Below, one piece after another: positions 1 through 11,217 of a stretch of DNA of 64,000 nucleotides (positions are counted from its first letter, which is position 1; each line of letters opens with the position of its first letter). The translations under genes and the position numbers were made by a program. Under the pieces are notes generated by a model. That model worked only from the letters and a program-made list of their open reading frames with translations, was not told the origin of the DNA and made no database searches. The stretch is from Panax quinquefolius. Its lineage: Eukaryota > Streptophyta > Magnoliopsida > Apiales > Araliaceae. The stretch is taken from positions 127,110,795-127,174,794 of the forward strand of contig CM035168.1 of assembly GCA_020205615.1 (NCBI GenBank), written 5' to 3'.

Positions 1-696
1 ATTCCTCCTGTAAACAACACTACCGAGCAAACGATGAATGATGGAATATTTAGGAGCTTTTTGCAGTTCATGCAAAATCAGACGAGGGAGACTCGTGTAC
101 AAAATACGGGTGGAAATGATAGCAATGCGCGGTTTGTCACAGCCAAACAGTTCAAGGAGTTGGGACCATTTGAGTTCTTTGGAAAGCCGGATCCTATTAA
201 AGCGGAAACGTGGGCAAACAAATTACCAAGATATTCGATGTCTTGGGATGCACGGAGGAACAAAAGGTTCTATTCGCCACCTTTATGTTCCGTGGAGAGC
301 CAGATTACTGGTGGGAATATGTGAAGTGTACCCAACCAGCTGCACTCAACATGTCTTGGGAAAGATTTCAGAAACTGTTCAATGACAAGTACTTTCCTGA
401 AAGTATTCGTCATATGAAGGAGGTAGAGTTTATTAGACTAAAACAGAACAACATGACGGTGTCTCAGTACAAGGCGAAGTTCGCGGAGTTATCCAGGTTT
501 GCACCTCATTTGGTAGAGAATGAAGAACGTATGATGCAGATGTTTTTGAGAGGTCTAAAACCCGAGATTCGTCAATACCTTATCTCTCATAAATTTTCTC
601 TGTATTCAGATGTTGTCAACAGGACTCAATTATTAGAGCGAGATAATGAGTATACTCAACCGAGGATGACAACCGTATCATCATCTAAGGATAATG
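1..696 (+). pseudogene. gag, amino-terminal and core part (element E1, interrupted)
   Basis: Encodes the retrotransposon Gag (capsid) core. The window opens inside the gene, so the true start lies to the left. One frame covers 34-about 210 (contains KELGPFEFFGKPDPIKAETW) and a second covers about 210-696 (contains FDVLGCTEEQKV, RFAPHLVENEERM, FLRGLKPEIRQYL). They join by a single-base frameshift near 212, where other copies read Trp-Val-Lys-Gln. The YWWE and FNDKYFPESIR blocks are typical of the Gag core of Ty3/Gypsy elements. The reading stops at an LTR inserted at 697 and resumes at 3298. Original function: coat assembly of virus-like particles in the cytoplasm. Now a broken copy. Confidence 0.88.
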
Positions 697-2050
697 TGTA
701 AGACCCCAAATTATTAATAAATGAAATTTATTTTCCTCTATTTATTATTTTGAAATATTAAGGGTTGATTTGATTAATGTGGATAGTTATGGGTAAAATA
801 CACAAATATTTCGAATAAGCAAGTGGTTATAAAATATTCATTATTGCCGGAGAATATTCGTTTTGGTCGTGGAATATTAAATGATCGTCGGGGAATATTA
901 AACGACAATGCTAGATCTTTTTGTGGGCCCCATAACGGAAAGCGATTGGATGAAGAAAACGACAAATATAAGTTGTTTATAAATAACGGCGTAGTTACCG
1001 TTAATACTATTGGAATACCCGGTGGTTAAAACACACTAATACGCGTTGTTGAACAGTAGCACACGGTATTGCACCAATTATTGATTCTTACGTAAGAAAG
1101 CACTACTCAATAATTATTGTTACAAAGAATTATTCTTATTCAAGATTTTATTTTATTGATTCAATAATCACTTTGCATTGATATTTTATATTACCGTTAT
1201 TTCAATAAATTGTCATTACAAGATTTTCCATTATCGAGCAATAATTCATATTATCCGAATAATATTATTAGAAAACATTATTGGCAATGTCTAGAAAGTT
1301 ACGTCAAGGAGAGTTTTGGTCACCTAATCAAGGCTACCAAGAAGTGAGAGATCCTTATTGAAAGCCCCTCTTTCCAGGAGAACTACCGTTCACAAGATCT
1401 TGTGATTCTCGTAATATTATTTGTGAATAATTAATTATTGATTTATATGATGAGGAAAATATTGATTTTATGTGGATATAGATGGAGAAAATTTTTAATG
1501 TGAAAATTGTTGAAAATTAATATTTTATCTTTTTCTGATAAAATAATTCATTTAAATATATTATTTTAATAATATATTAACGGTGATATTTTTATAATGA
1601 ATGTGGGATATATGAGTATATGAGGAGGAAAAGTATTTTGTGGCATTAAATGTTTAACACATATTTTGTGTGTTGGTGGACACAATTATTAATAGAAATT
1701 TGATTATACTTTGTAAAATCGCCTGGTTTATAGATTTGATCAATTTTATTTGGAATTTGGAAACACTTTCTTACGCAAAGTTGTAGAGAATTGAATTTCC
1801 TATAAAAATTCGCGAGATTCAAATTTTCCGATAAAAGGGCTATTTATTATGAATTATTGAAGTTCAAGTTCAAATAATTGATTTTGAAGTTTTAAATATT
1901 TATATTAACAAAAACATTTTTCAATGTGTGAGCCTCATTTTGCATGTAATGCAATTCTTGAATTCTGGATTCAAAAGTGGGCGTAGGAATGTGTTTTGTA
2001 AATATTAATATTATATTAAATTTTCTCGCTTTGGTGTTTAAGTATTTTCC

Positions 2051-2058
2051 TATAAATA
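2051..2058 (+). promoter_or_regulatory. LTR TATA box (family A1)
   Basis: TATAAATA preceded by CC and followed by GG, about 1,355 bp into the LTR. The same box sits at the equivalent place in the other LTRs: + strand 4878, 10825, 11929, 19036, 28711, 50688, 52436 (TATAAATG) and 58764; - strand 22163, 26907, 32431 and 39778. It divides each LTR into a U3 of about 1.2-1.4 kb and an R-U5 leader of about 1.2 kb. Confidence 0.7.
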
Positions 2059-2613
2059 GGTGCTTAGGTTAGAATTGAAAATCACACCGTAAACTGAAGT
2101 TTTCTCTCTATATTATCGAAGTATTCTTGTGAGTATTTTGAGTATACTTTGAGTATTGCTATACGGTGCAAGTTCAAGTCATAACCTATATCCGGTGTTT
2201 CAACTAGAAGTACTGTCTTTCGAGGTAAGGGATGTTATTTTTTTTATAAATGATATTATTTCTTTCAATATCATTATGCCGAAATATTGGTAAGATTTTT
2301 CTTGTAAAATTCTTATCTTTTAGTGTCGGGGTTACTATTCACGTATACGTCACTATTCACGTATACGGCACTATTCACCGAAAAATGAAATTTCTTCTTT
2401 TTGTCCAAAATATCTATTCTGGATACTAGCTTTGATTGTATCCATGTTTTGATCATTCTTGAATTTTACTCCACTCTGATTACTTATGAAGTATTTTTGA
2501 ACTTGGATTGTTTAAAATACGAATCCTTAATATTTGTTCTTTTGTTTCACTGGATTCGTTTCCTTTAAAATATTTTTCATCATCCTCAGTCCCAAATGAT
2601 GATATTATGGAAT

Positions 2614-2740
2614 ATCTTTGGCCTGTAGTGCAAAGATGAATGATTTTTGATGAATATCTTTGGCCCGTAGTGCAAAGATGAACAGGTGTTTAGATGAACA
2701 TGACCAACTGATGAATATCTTTGGCCTGTAGTGCAAAGAT
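2614..2740 (+). repeat. Tandem hairpin repeats in LTR leader
   Basis: Three copies of ATCTTTG - GCCYGTAGTG - CAAAGAT (2614-2637, 2656-2679, 2717-2740). Each is a perfect 7-bp stem around a nearly fixed 10-base loop, spaced 42-61 bp. Equivalent arrays occur at 5595-5790, 21411-21545, 29400-29585, 53115-53300 and 59472-59610 on +, and 31720-31850 and 39075-39205 on -. Confidence 0.8.
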
Positions 2741-3297
2741 GAATATTTGATTCCAGATATATATTGATTGATGTTACAGGGATAAAATATCGACGATGAA
2801 CTTTTAAATTCATATATAGAAGATTGTAGTTTGCATTCTCTACTTAACTCTTCTAATGAATTATTATTTCCGCTGCGAAGATTTATTTAAAACTGGTTGT
2901 CTATTATATTCTATTAGATTTTTCCCTGTTGGAGACTAACGATAATTTGTTGTATATTATCTTAGTCATAATATTCTTTATTGGGCTAGTTGAGCTCACC
3001 CTTTTCCTTTTTGTTCCATTTTTCTTCCTAGGAGGCGAGAATGTAGCGAGTACTAGTCGGGGTATGGAATGAAGGTTCTAGAGATAGTTGTTTAGTAGTC
3101 CTCATCATTTTTGTAAAATAATGTATCAATAAATGTGATGAAGATTTATTTGAGTATAGATATTGTCTAGAAGATAATATTTGTATTCAAACTCACAGTT
3201 TTACTGTTGTAATAATAAAGTTGTAGTTATTTCTGTACCATGTATTTGGCGACTCAGAATGGGTTGGATGGAATGGACCTATTTTGGGGGCGTCACA

Positions 3298-3527
3298 ACA
3301 GCAGTCATCGGAGCGATGATAACCAACGAGGAGGGAAGAATACGGACAAAAGCGGTAACCACTCGGGTGGTAATCGTGGCCATGATAATAGGAGAAGTGA
3401 GTCAAGTGGAAATTTTAGAAAGAGGAGATTTAACGATGACGGGAAGACGTTGGCAGCAGCACCAGCAACAAATTCTAGGGGAGGAGAACGACCGCCAGTT
3501 AAATGTTACAAATGCGGAGAGGAGGGA
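3298..3527 (+). pseudogene. gag, carboxy-terminal part with first zinc knuckle (E1)
   Basis: Continues the E1 gag after the solo LTR: a basic, Asn/Gly/Arg-rich linker (HRSDDNQRGGKNTDKSGNHSG) and the start of a CCHC knuckle, CYKCGEEGC. The reading is cut at 3527, inside the knuckle, by the 5' LTR of element E2. The basic linker and knuckle form the nucleocapsid part that binds element RNA. The rest of this element is not found downstream and was probably lost. Confidence 0.85.
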
Positions 3528-6363
3528 TGTAAGACCCCAAATTATTAATAAATAAAATTTATTTTCCTCTATTTATTATTTTAAAATAGTAAGGGTTGAT
3601 TTGATTAATGTGGATAGTTATGGGTAAAATACACAAATATTTCGAATAAGCAAGTGGTTATAAAATATTCTTTATTGTCGAGGAATATTCGTTTGGTCGT
3701 GGAATATTCGTACTGTCGGGGAATATTCGTACGACGGCACAGTCTTTTATGGGCCCCATAACGGAAAGCGATTGGATGAAGAAAACGACAAATATAAGTT
3801 GTTTATAAATAACGACGTAGTTGTTACCGTTAATACTGTTGGAATACCCGGTGGTTAAAACACACTAATACGCGTTGTTGAACAGTAGCACACGGTATTG
3901 CACCAATTATTGATTCTTACGTAAGAAGGCACTACTCAATAATTGTTACAAAGAATTCTTATTCAGTATTTTATTTTATTGATTCAATAATTCTTTGCAT
4001 TGATATTTTATATTCGTTGTTTTCAATAAATTATCATTATACGATATTTTCCATTATCGAGACAATAATTCATATTATCTGAATAATATTATTGGATAAC
4101 ATTATTAGTAATGTCTAGAAAGTTCATCTAAGGAGAGGTTTGGTCACCTAATTGCGCCAAGTAAGGAGAGATCCTTATCAGAAAGCCCCTCTTTCCAGGA
4201 GCGGCACGGTCATACAAGATCTTGTGATTTCTGTAATATTATTTGTGAATAATTAATTATTAATTTATATGATGAGAAAAATATTGATTTTATGTGGATA
4301 TAGATGGAGAAAATTTTAATGTGACAATTGTTGGAAATTAATATTTTATCTTTTTACGATAAAATAATTCATTTAAATATATTATTTTAATAATATATTA
4401 ACGGTGATATTTTATAATGAATGTGGGATATATGAGTATATGAGGAGGAAGAGTATTTTTGTGGCATTAAATGATTAACACATGTTTTGTGTGTCGATGG
4501 ACCCCATTTCTCGATTGAAATTTGATTATAACTTTGTAAAATCGTCTGCTTATGGATTTCATCAATTTGTTTGGAATTTGGAAAAACTTCCTTCTGCAAA
4601 GTTGTAGATAATGGAATTTCCTCTAGAAAGTTGCTAGTTTCGATTTTTTTTGATAAAAGAGCTATTTATTATGAATTATTTAAGTTCCAAAGCTCCGAAA
4701 TAATTGATTTTTGGAAGTTTTAATTATGTTTTTTAAGAAAAACGTTTTTCAAATGTTGGTGGCCATCTTTAACATGTGCTTGGTGGTTGAAATCAGATTT
4801 CAAAGTGGGGAGTAGGAATGTGTTTTGTAAATATTAATATTATATTAAATTTTCGCTTTGGTGTTTAAAGTATTTTCTATAAATAGGTCTTAGGTTAGAA
4901 TTGAAAATCACACCGTAAGCTGAAGTTTTTCTCTCTATATTATCGAGCGTATTCTTGTGAGTATTTTGAGTATACTTTGACTATTGCTATACTGATGCAA
5001 GTTCAAGTCATAGCTTTATATCAGGTGTTTCAACCAAAATCTTGTCTTTCGAGGTAAGGGATGTTATTTTCTTCTCAAATGATATTATTTCTTCAATATC
5101 ATTATTTGAAATATTGGTTGGAACTTTTATCAAATTTGGAACTTTTCATGTATAGGAGTTCTTATTCATGAGTTCTTATTCACGAGTTACTATTCATGAG
5201 TTCTATTCACTAAAGTCTTATTCACGAAGCGTGATGATGTTTTTTGTGGAATTTCTATCTTTTGGTGTGAGAGTTCTTATTCACGATACTCAAGACTATT
5301 CATTTATCATGACGACTTTATTCACGTATCCAAGACTATTCACGTGATCTGATGCAGAAAAAATTAAATTTTCTTTTACGTGTCCAAGATTATGCATTAT
5401 GATTCCTATCTTTGATTGGATCTATGTTTTAATCTTCATTCTTAAATTTTACTCCTCTCTGATTACTTATGAAGTATTTTTGAACTTGGATTGTTTAAAA
5501 TACGAATCCTTAATATTTGTTCTTTTGTTTCACTTTGGATTCGTTTTCTTTGAAATATTTTCATCATCCTCGATCTAAATGATGATATTACTAAATATCT
5601 TTGGCTTGTAGTGCAAAGATTAATGATTTCTTGATGAATATCTTTGGCCCGTAGTGCAAAAATGAACAGGTGTTGAGATGAATATGATCGACTGATTAAT
5701 ATCTTTGGCCCGAAGTGCAAAGATGAGCAGTGTTTAGATGAACATGATCAATCGATGAATATCTTTGGCACAGTAGTGCAAAGATGAATATTTGATTCCA
5801 GATATATATTGATTGATGTTACAGGGATAAAATATCGACGATGAACTTTTAAATTCATATATAGAAGATAGTAGTTTGCATTCTCTACTTAACTCTTCTA
5901 ATGAATTGTTGTTTCCGCTGCAATTGTTGATTTAAAACTGGTTGTCTATTGTATTCTATTAGATTTTTCCCTGTTGAAGACTAACGATAATTTGCTCTAT
6001 GTTATCTTAGTCATAATGTTCTTTACTGGGCTAGTTGAGCTCACCCTTTTCCTTTTTGTTCCATTTTTCTTCCTAGGAGGCGAGAATGTAACGAGTACTA
6101 GTCGGGGTATGGAATGAAGGTTCTAGAGAGAGTTTTTTAGTAGTCCTCACCATTTTTATAAAATAATGTATCAATAATTGTGATGGGAATTTATTTGCGT
6201 GTGGATATTGTCTAAAAGACAATAATTGTATTTAAACTCACAGTATATATGTTGTCGTATTTTGCACGACAAATGTATTAATAAAGTTGTAGTTATTTCT
6301 GTACCATGTATTTGGCGACTCAAAATGGGTTGGATGGAATGGACCTATTTTTGGGGCGCCACA
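3528..6363 (+). repeat. 5' LTR of E2 (family A1)
   Basis: 2,836 bp from TGTAAGACCCC to GGGGCGCCACA. TATA box at 4878-4885. The leader has a TATTCACG-type tandem run (about 5155-5350) and four hairpin repeats (about 5595-5790), one more than the solo LTR at 697. It is directly followed by the primer-binding site. Confidence 0.88.
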
Positions 6364-6365
6364 AT

Positions 6366-6377
6366 TGGTATCGAGAG
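6366..6377 (+). other. Primer-binding site (initiator tRNA-Met type)
   Basis: TGGTATCGAGAG lies two bases after the 5' LTR. The plant initiator-Met site is TGGTATCAGAGC; here one A is missing after TATC. It primes minus-strand DNA synthesis. Confidence 0.85.
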
Positions 6378-6536
6378 ATTGGGATATGATCTCTGGCGGA
6401 GATCGGGGAATAGAACCAGGAGGGAGAGACGAGTAAATCCTTCGCTAAAGTGTGTCCTACCTAAGCTTATTTGTTAGTTGGTCAAGATATAGGGATATTA
6501 TGTGATATATTGATTTCCTTAATTAACCCTTGTTTT

Positions 6537-7660
6537 ATGATAGTTTTTAAGAATGGGCTGCGAGAACGTTAACGGTGGAGTAAATGAGACCGTGGAGATG
6601 CGTGTACTTTACCAACGAGGAGAGCGTGCAACAGTCAGTAATGTACCTCCCGTGAACAACACCATTGAAGCGAGATAATGAACGAGGGATGTTTAGAAGC
6701 TTTTTGCGGTTCATGCAAAATCAAACGAGGAGACTCGTGTTCAAAATACAGGAGAAATGATAAGATTCACGGGTGGTCACGTGACCAAGCGATTCAAAGA
6801 GTTGGTACCACGAGTGCACTCGGGGAAAGCGGATCCGATTAAAAAGGCGAGGCGTGGGTCAAACAAATTACCAAGATATTCGATGTCTTGGGATGCACGA
6901 GGAACAGAAAAGTTCCATTCGCTACTTTTATGTTCGTAACGAGGCAGACATTGGTGGGAATCATGAAGCGTACTCCATCCAATTTGCACTCAAAGATGTC
7001 GTGGGAGACGTTTAAAAGCTTGATTCAATGATAAGTATTTCGAAAGTATTCATTATATGATGGAAGTGGAGTTTATTAGGATGGAGCAGAATAACATGGC
7101 GGTGTCCCAAAGACGAGGCTAAGTTCGCGGAGTTATCTGGTTTGCACCTTATTTGGCTTTGGAGAATGAGGAACGTATGACGCGGATGTTTCGAGAGGTT
7201 TAAAACCCGACATACGCCAAGATCTCATTTCTCATAAATTTTCTCTCTATTCGGATGTTGTCAGCGGGGCTCGGTTGTTAGGCGAGATAACGAAAGTACG
7301 TTCAACCGAGGGGACCATAACCGAGGATTATCACCAAGATAGCGATCATCGAATAACGATAACCAAAGTGGAGAAAGAAGAATACGGGAAAGGCGGTAAC
7401 CACTCTGGTGATAATCGTGGCCATGAAAATAGAAAAGTTTAAGTCGGGAGGAGATTTTAAAAGATGAGATTCAACAACGACCATGTGAAGGCGTTAGCGC
7501 CCGAGAAGAATCGGTTTCAAGGAGGAGAAAGACCACCGGTCGTATGTTACAAATCTTGGGAAAGAGGGACATATCACCAAACTACCCACAACAGTTTAAG
7601 GTATGCTATAATTATGGAAAAGAAGGACATATCGCTCTAGATTATGACGGTATCAAAACT
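6537..7660 (+). pseudogene. gag with two zinc knuckles (E2)
   Basis: The likely original start is the ATG at 6537, with a second in-family ATG at 6553. The Gag core is recognisable in shifting frames: FRSF..FMQNQTR near 6690, the KRFKELVPR and KADPIKKA blocks (6790-6850), the capsid blocks around 7050-7220, and the basic linker 7300-7480. Two consecutive CCHC knuckles follow at about 7544-7650; the second reads CYNYGKEGHIALDY, so two of its four metal ligands are replaced by Tyr as written. At least six frameshifts or stops make it non-coding. Confidence 0.82.
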
Positions 7661-8130
7661 CAGTCCATCGAGAATGGTGACTCAAAAGGATGTCCCGAAG
7701 AAAAGTCAAAGTCAATCTGGTTCTCGGAAGAGCGTTTGTCGTGGACGGTCAAAATGCGAGGAACCCGAATGAAGTTAGCACAGGTTAGTTAATTATAAAT
7801 TCTTGCGAAGTTTATACCTTACTAGAATCTTGGTTCTACCCATTCTTTTATCTCTCTTACTTGCGCTCAACGTTTGAACTCGACTACGGAGAAATTAGAC
7901 TTTGACCTATTTATGGAGACTCAGATTAGAGAAACTTTCATTACATCCGTTGTTTAGAAATCTTGCTTGATTCAGTCAAGCACTATCACATTACCGTTAA
8001 CCTTATTTCTATAGAGATATTTGCTTTTGATGTGATTTTAAGGTTAACTACTCATCATGCCAAAATTGATTACTTTCGTAAGGTTGTTAGTTTTCATATT
8101 CCTAAGCAACCTGTTATTCGAATTTAGGCA
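7661..8130 (+). pseudogene. Protease remnant (E2)
   Basis: A retropepsin-like aspartic protease domain that would cut Gag-Pol. Recognisable parts: LRSLYLT near 7800, LNSTTEKLDFDLFMET (about 7868-7920), then [16 protein letters not shown] (about 8028-8074), where other copies have [15 protein letters not shown]. The Asp-Ser-Gly active site should fall near 7825-7840 but cannot be read, because a frameshift sits exactly there. Stops are present. Confidence 0.75.
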
Positions 8131-8420
8131 ATCAAACCATTGAAGTCAAACATTTTCATATCAAGCCATGAAGTCATTCGTTTATTATGGATGTCAAGTT
8201 TTCTTAGTCCATGTTATGGATTTGAATAAAGACACGTCAGATTTGAATAATATTCCTATTGTTATTAATTTTTCCTGACGTATTTCCTGAAGAATTTCTT
8301 GGCTTACTCCCAAAGCCTGATATTAAATTTTGTATCGACTTTGAACCCGGTACAAAACTCATTTCTAAAATCTCATATCGAATGGCTCCTATTGAACTTC
8401 GAGGAGTTAAAATTCAACTA
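8131..8420 (+). pseudogene. Protease-RT linker and RT amino end (E2)
   Basis: Contains the linker before RT (the TDVFPEEFLGLLP-like region, about 8270-8310) and the RT entry block FCIDFEPGTK..SKISYRMAPIELR (about 8329-8405). The family's next blocks (RPS.SPWGAPVLF and the catalytic FIDD region) are absent: after 8420 the sequence changes to unrelated DNA. Confidence 0.78.
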
Positions 8421-8566
8421 TAAATTTGGTACCGAGCCTTTATCCGGTGACTTCCTTTGTGGAATGCCCGAAGCCGACTCTCCGTAGGGGACACCATATT
8501 CGCACGATAGTAAAGCGACAGGTGTCATTGTAACGTCTTATCCAAGGTTGGGATATGAGTAACAGA
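8421..8566 (+). other. Segment replacing the RT catalytic core
   Basis: About 146 bp with no match to the RT of the complete copies in this window (14900-15560 on +, 35900-36450 on -). It lies between the RT entry block and the late RT block EQPKSVIEIRSF. The same segment is at 55491-55638 in element E4. Origin unknown. Confidence 0.75.
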
Positions 8567-9440
8567 TTGAGAACAACCTAAGTCAGTAATCGAAATACGT
8601 AGCTTTCAGGCTTAGTTGGTTATTATCGAAGATTCGTTGAAGGATATTCTCGAATCGCTATTCCATTAACGCAGCTGACTTGTAGAGATACAAAATTTGA
8701 ATGGAGCAAGGAATATGGGAAGATCTTGAAGAACTCAAGAGGAGACTCATTTCAAAGACATGTTACGACCATGCCATCCTCGAAAAGTTTAACGTGGTAG
8801 CCGGCGTGTTGAGTAGAAGATCGTATCTGAATATGAAAGTGCGATATTGTCAAAGACTAATTTCAGTATAATTTACAAATAATAGAGATGGAGATGAAAA
8901 CTCTAGGTACCCAGCGTGATGATATACTGAGTATAATCGACTTTAATCGATAAAGTTAAAGTCATTCAAGCTACACACCGGAGCTGATGAATTTGAAGAA
9001 GGAGGTGCAAGAAGTTGTTATTTCAAAAGCGAGAATCGGTGAGGTGAGGAAAACTCAAACCTTCGATTTATTAATCCATTTGAAATTCTCGATCGAATAG
9101 GAATTGTGGCCTATAGACTCGTTTTACCGCCAAGTATGACGCGTGTTCATAACGTTTTTCACGATCGATGTTACATAAATATGTGGACGACCGAACCACG
9201 TCATTGAGTTAGAACCGGACGAGATAAGCCAAGACTTAACGACGAGGAGGTACCGGTCAAGATCTTGGATAGGAAAGAACATATCCCATGTATCGAGGTT
9301 ATACCACAAGTTAAGGTTTTGTGGAGAAACCATGTTATTGAGGAAATGACACGGGAGTTGGAAACGAAAATGAAAGTTAAGTATTCTCATCTTTTGAAAC
9401 ACACCAGTACGTCACGCCAATTTCGAGGACGAAATTTCAT
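8567..9440 (+). pseudogene. Late RT, integrase scraps and chromodomain tail (E2)
   Basis: After the replacement the reading resumes with the RT thumb/connection (LVGYYRRFVEGYSRIA, about 8610-8660). At about 8757-8790 it jumps past RNase H to the VVAGVLSRRSY block before integrase, and near 9046 it jumps again from the integrase amino part to the GPY/F-like PFEILDR region. The C-terminal tail (VKVLWRNHVIEEMTRELE, about 9313-9366) is the chromodomain-like block of the family. No catalytic integrase core remains. The stop is in TCATAA, just before the purine tract. Confidence 0.8.
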
Positions 9441-9452
9441 AAGGAGGGAGGT
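9441..9452 (+). other. Polypurine tract (E2)
   Basis: AAGGAGGGAGGT, immediately before the 3' LTR (TGTCAGAAGACC, a variant of TGTAAGACC). It primes plus-strand synthesis. The same tract precedes the 3' LTRs at 57490 (+) and 33779 (-). Confidence 0.85.
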
Positions 9453-10840
9453 TGTCAGAAGACCTCAAATTATTAATAAATGAAATTTATTTTCCTCTAT
9501 TTATTATTTTGAAATAGTAAGGTTGATTTGATTAATGTGGATAGTTATGGGTAAAATACATAAATATTTGAATAAGCAAGTGGTTATAAAATATTCATTA
9601 TTGTCGAGGAATATTCGTTTGGTCTTGGAATATTAAATCTTGTTTGGGAATATTAAATGCATTTACGTTGATCTTTTATGGGCCCCATAACTGAAAGCGA
9701 TTGGATGAAGAAAATGACAAATATAAGTTGTTTATAAATAACAGTAGAGTAGTTATTTACGATTAATATGTTGGAATACCCGGTGGTTAAAAACACACTA
9801 ATACGCGTTGTTGAGCAAGAAGCATGCAGAGTATTGCACCAATTATTGATTCTTACGTAGAAAGGCACTACTCAATAATTGTTAAGAATTAATGCTCAAA
9901 GATTTTATTTTATTGATTCAATAATTCTCTGCATTGATATTTTATATTACTATTGTTTCAATAAATTGTCATTATACAAAGATTTTCCATTATCGAGCAA
10001 TAATTCATATTATCTGAATAATATTATTGGATAATATTATTGGCAATGTCTAGAAAGTTCTCGTTTAATGAGAGGTTTGGTCACCTAATTCAATTGCACC
10101 AATAAGGAGATATCCTTATTGGAAAGCCCTCTTTTCTGTAAGCGGCACTGGGTTGCGAAGATTGTGATTTCGTAATATTATTTGTGAATAATTAATTATT
10201 GATTTATATGATGAGGAAAATATTGATTTTATGTGGATATAGATGAAGAAAATTTTTAATGTGACAATTGTTGAAAATTAATATTTTATCTTTTTCTCGA
10301 TAAAATAATTCATTTAAATATATTATTTTAATAATATATTAACTGGTGATATTTTTATAATGAATGTGGGATATATGAGTATATGAGGAGGAAGAGTATT
10401 TTTGTGGCATTAAATGATTAACACATGTTTTGTGTGTGGTGGACCCCATTTCTCGATCGAAATTTGATTATAGCACAGTAAAATCGCTTGGCTTATGGAT
10501 TTCTACCAATTTACATTTGGAATTTGGAAAAACTTCCTTCTGCAAAGTTGTAGATAATGGAATTTCCTATGGAAAGTCGCTAGTTTTGAATTTTTCTGAT
10601 AAAAGAGATATTTATTATGAATTATTTAAGTTCCGAAGCTCTAAAATAATTGATTTTTGGAAGTTTTAATTATGTTTTTTAAGAAAAACGTTTTTCAAAT
10701 GTTGGTGGCCATCTTTAACATGTTCTTGGTGGCTGAAATCAGATTTCAAAGTGGGCGTAGGAATGTGTTTTGTAAATATTAATATTATATTAAATTTTCT
10801 GCTTTGGTGTTCTAAGCATTTTTCTATAAATAGGGTGCTT
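9453..10840 (+). repeat. 3' LTR of E2, truncated after TATA box
   Basis: Matches the A1 LTR from its start through TATAAATA (10825-10832), then leaves homology within about 10 bp and continues as family B leader sequence. About 1,250 bp of R-U5 is missing. The junction has only a few shared bases, so its exact position is uncertain by about 5 bp. Confidence 0.83.
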
Positions 10841-11217
10841 ATTATTCTGTCGAAATATCACGTGCATGCGCTTTTACATGGGACCGGTTCCATCATTTAT
10901 TATTACATTGGAATAACTCGTTTATTCAAGTAATCTGGCGTCGTGGTGATTTCATTTGTTATTCCATTTTTATTATTCATTGGAATATCCGTCTGTCAGC
11001 TTTACAATTTAACTAGTTCCATCTTTATTATTCTGTTGGGAATAACCTGTCTGTGCGGTCTCTATCACATACATGGTGAATCCTTCTGTTATTCCATTCT
11101 TTATTATTCTATTAGAATAACCTGTATAAGTGGATTATCACATGCATGGTGAATGATCATTCGTATTCATTCCTTATTAAATTATGGAAATAATCTGGTT
11201 ACGTTGATTATGATGAG
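10841..11217 (+). repeat. Family B LTR leader fragment (target of solo B LTR)
   Basis: Contains the TTATTCCA ... TGGAATAA hairpin array typical of family B leaders (four to five units). From about 11113 a different stretch follows (CATGCATGGTGAATGATC..) that continues after the solo LTR at 13640. The same run, in opposite orientation and uninterrupted, is inside the minus-strand B LTR at about 25830-26130. Confidence 0.75.

Larger units (their letters stand above)
697..3297 (+). mobile_element. Solo LTR, family A1, inserted in E1 gag
   Basis: Begins TGTAAGACCCC and ends GGCGTCACA, 2,601 bp. The E1 gag reading continues on both sides, which proves insertion followed by LTR-LTR recombination. 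No primer site or polypurine tract flanks it. Contents: the ACGT palindrome CTTACGTAAG at 1087-1096; a TATA box TATAAATA at 2051-2058 that should mark the start of transcription about 30 bp on; a TATTCACG run near 2336-2380; and three hairpin repeats at 2614-2740. The flanking pentamers TAATG and ACAGC do not match, so no clean target duplication is visible. Confidence 0.88.
3528..10840 (+). mobile_element. Ty3/Gypsy element E2, internally deleted, 3' truncated
   Basis: 5' LTR 3528-6363, internal region 6364-9452, 3' LTR 9453-about 10840. The primer site, gag, protease, parts of RT and integrase, and the polypurine tract are all in the expected order. The internal part is about 3.1 kb, against about 4.7 kb in E3, because the RT catalytic core, RNase H and much of integrase are missing. 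The 3' LTR breaks off just past its TATA box and joins family B LTR sequence. The 5' flanking pentamer is AGGGA; its partner is lost. Confidence 0.87.

Noticed and set aside
697..701. Target duplication for the solo LTR at 697-3297
   Set aside because: TAATG and ACAGC share only one position in five.
2600..2750. Regularly spaced repeats resembling a CRISPR array
   Set aside because: Plant nuclear DNA. The spacers are themselves similar between copies and the units recur in all LTRs.
6364..6380. tRNA-like sequence
   Set aside because: Only the 12-base complement of a tRNA 3' end, i.e. a primer site. No cloverleaf.
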